A DNA stretch of 64,000 nt from Yponomeuta sedellus (Eukaryota > Arthropoda > Insecta > Lepidoptera > Yponomeutidae), in assembly GCA_934045075.1 (NCBI GenBank), contig OW203722.1, positions 19,382,986-19,446,985 of the forward strand, given 5' to 3'. The translations under genes and the position numbers were made by a program. How positions within the stretch are numbered: position 1 is the stretch's first letter; each line of letters opens with the position of its first letter. This document shows positions 63,882-64,000 of the stretch, one piece after another. Below the pieces are notes generated by a model. That model did not search any database. It saw only the letters and a program-made list of their open reading frames with translations, and had not been told where the DNA came from.

Positions 63882-64000
63882 ATATCGCATCGCATAGTAT
63901 CGTATTGTACCGTACGTCTTGGGTCTCGATGCGACTTTCCGTGAGTCATTGTCGCTAGGCCCTTGCTGAAAATCAGTGCTGTGGGTAAAAAACCTGCAAC
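63882..64000 (+). repeat. Dispersed repeat B, copy 3 (cut by window end)
   Basis: 'tatcgcatcgcatagtatcg' and 'gctgaaaatcagtgctgtgg' align with the 5' part of the 38221 copy. Confidence 0.45.

Overview
This window is eukaryotic, AT-rich and repeat-dense. It most likely comes from a moth or butterfly (Lepidoptera). The evidence is GT-AG introns, non-LTR retrotransposons of several clades, tRNA-headed SINEs, Helitron ends of the type seen in Lepidoptera, and many copies of one repeat carrying the phrase 'cccgtgcc..cagcagtgggga'. No bacterial operon, CRISPR array or rRNA was seen.

1-10.9 kb (+): the 3' half of a host gene that I read as TTC17 (tetratricopeptide repeat protein 17). Ten exons (135-276, 736-960, 2227-2401, 3234-3353, 4686-4901, 5882-5990, 7185-7404, 8532-8680, 9412-9517, 10734-10877) join with matching phases at every junction and end at a TAA. 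The 5' exons lie left of the window. Two exons have partial tandem copies beside them. The acceptor half of exon 3 is duplicated upstream, with a later SINE insertion between the copies. The donor half of exon 8 is repeated three more times in the following intron.

10.9-16 kb: no gene; two TIR elements (a 456-bp candidate flanked by TTAA, and a 225-bp TA-flanked MITE). 15974-21418: a complete, apparently intact non-LTR retrotransposon. It has a downstream (Inr + DPE) promoter at its 5' end, ORF1 with three zinc knuckles, ORF2 with endonuclease, reverse transcriptase and RNase H, a poly(A) tail and a 15-bp target-site duplication.

21.4-33 kb: mostly non-coding, with a Penelope-like fragment, a 983-bp TIR element full of GCGCAT motifs, and a non-autonomous Helitron. 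33.3-34.9 kb (-): a broken THAP-domain gene. 35.2-39.2 kb: long pentanucleotide arrays, a tandem SINE duplication and more repeats. 40.5-46.7 kb: RTE, Jockey and other LINE fragments, plus a GC-rich stretch with CRE (TGACGTCA) sites that could be a promoter. 46.7-64 kb: repeats, a second CRE-bearing GC-rich stretch (50.1-50.5 kb), a GGGAC array, a 1.29-kb element with long TIRs and GCAACTCGTC motifs, and a 49-bp tandem repeat near the right end.

Apart from TTC17 and the LINE ORFs, I found no intact protein-coding gene. All family names rest on recalled protein motifs and sequence logic, not on a database search.
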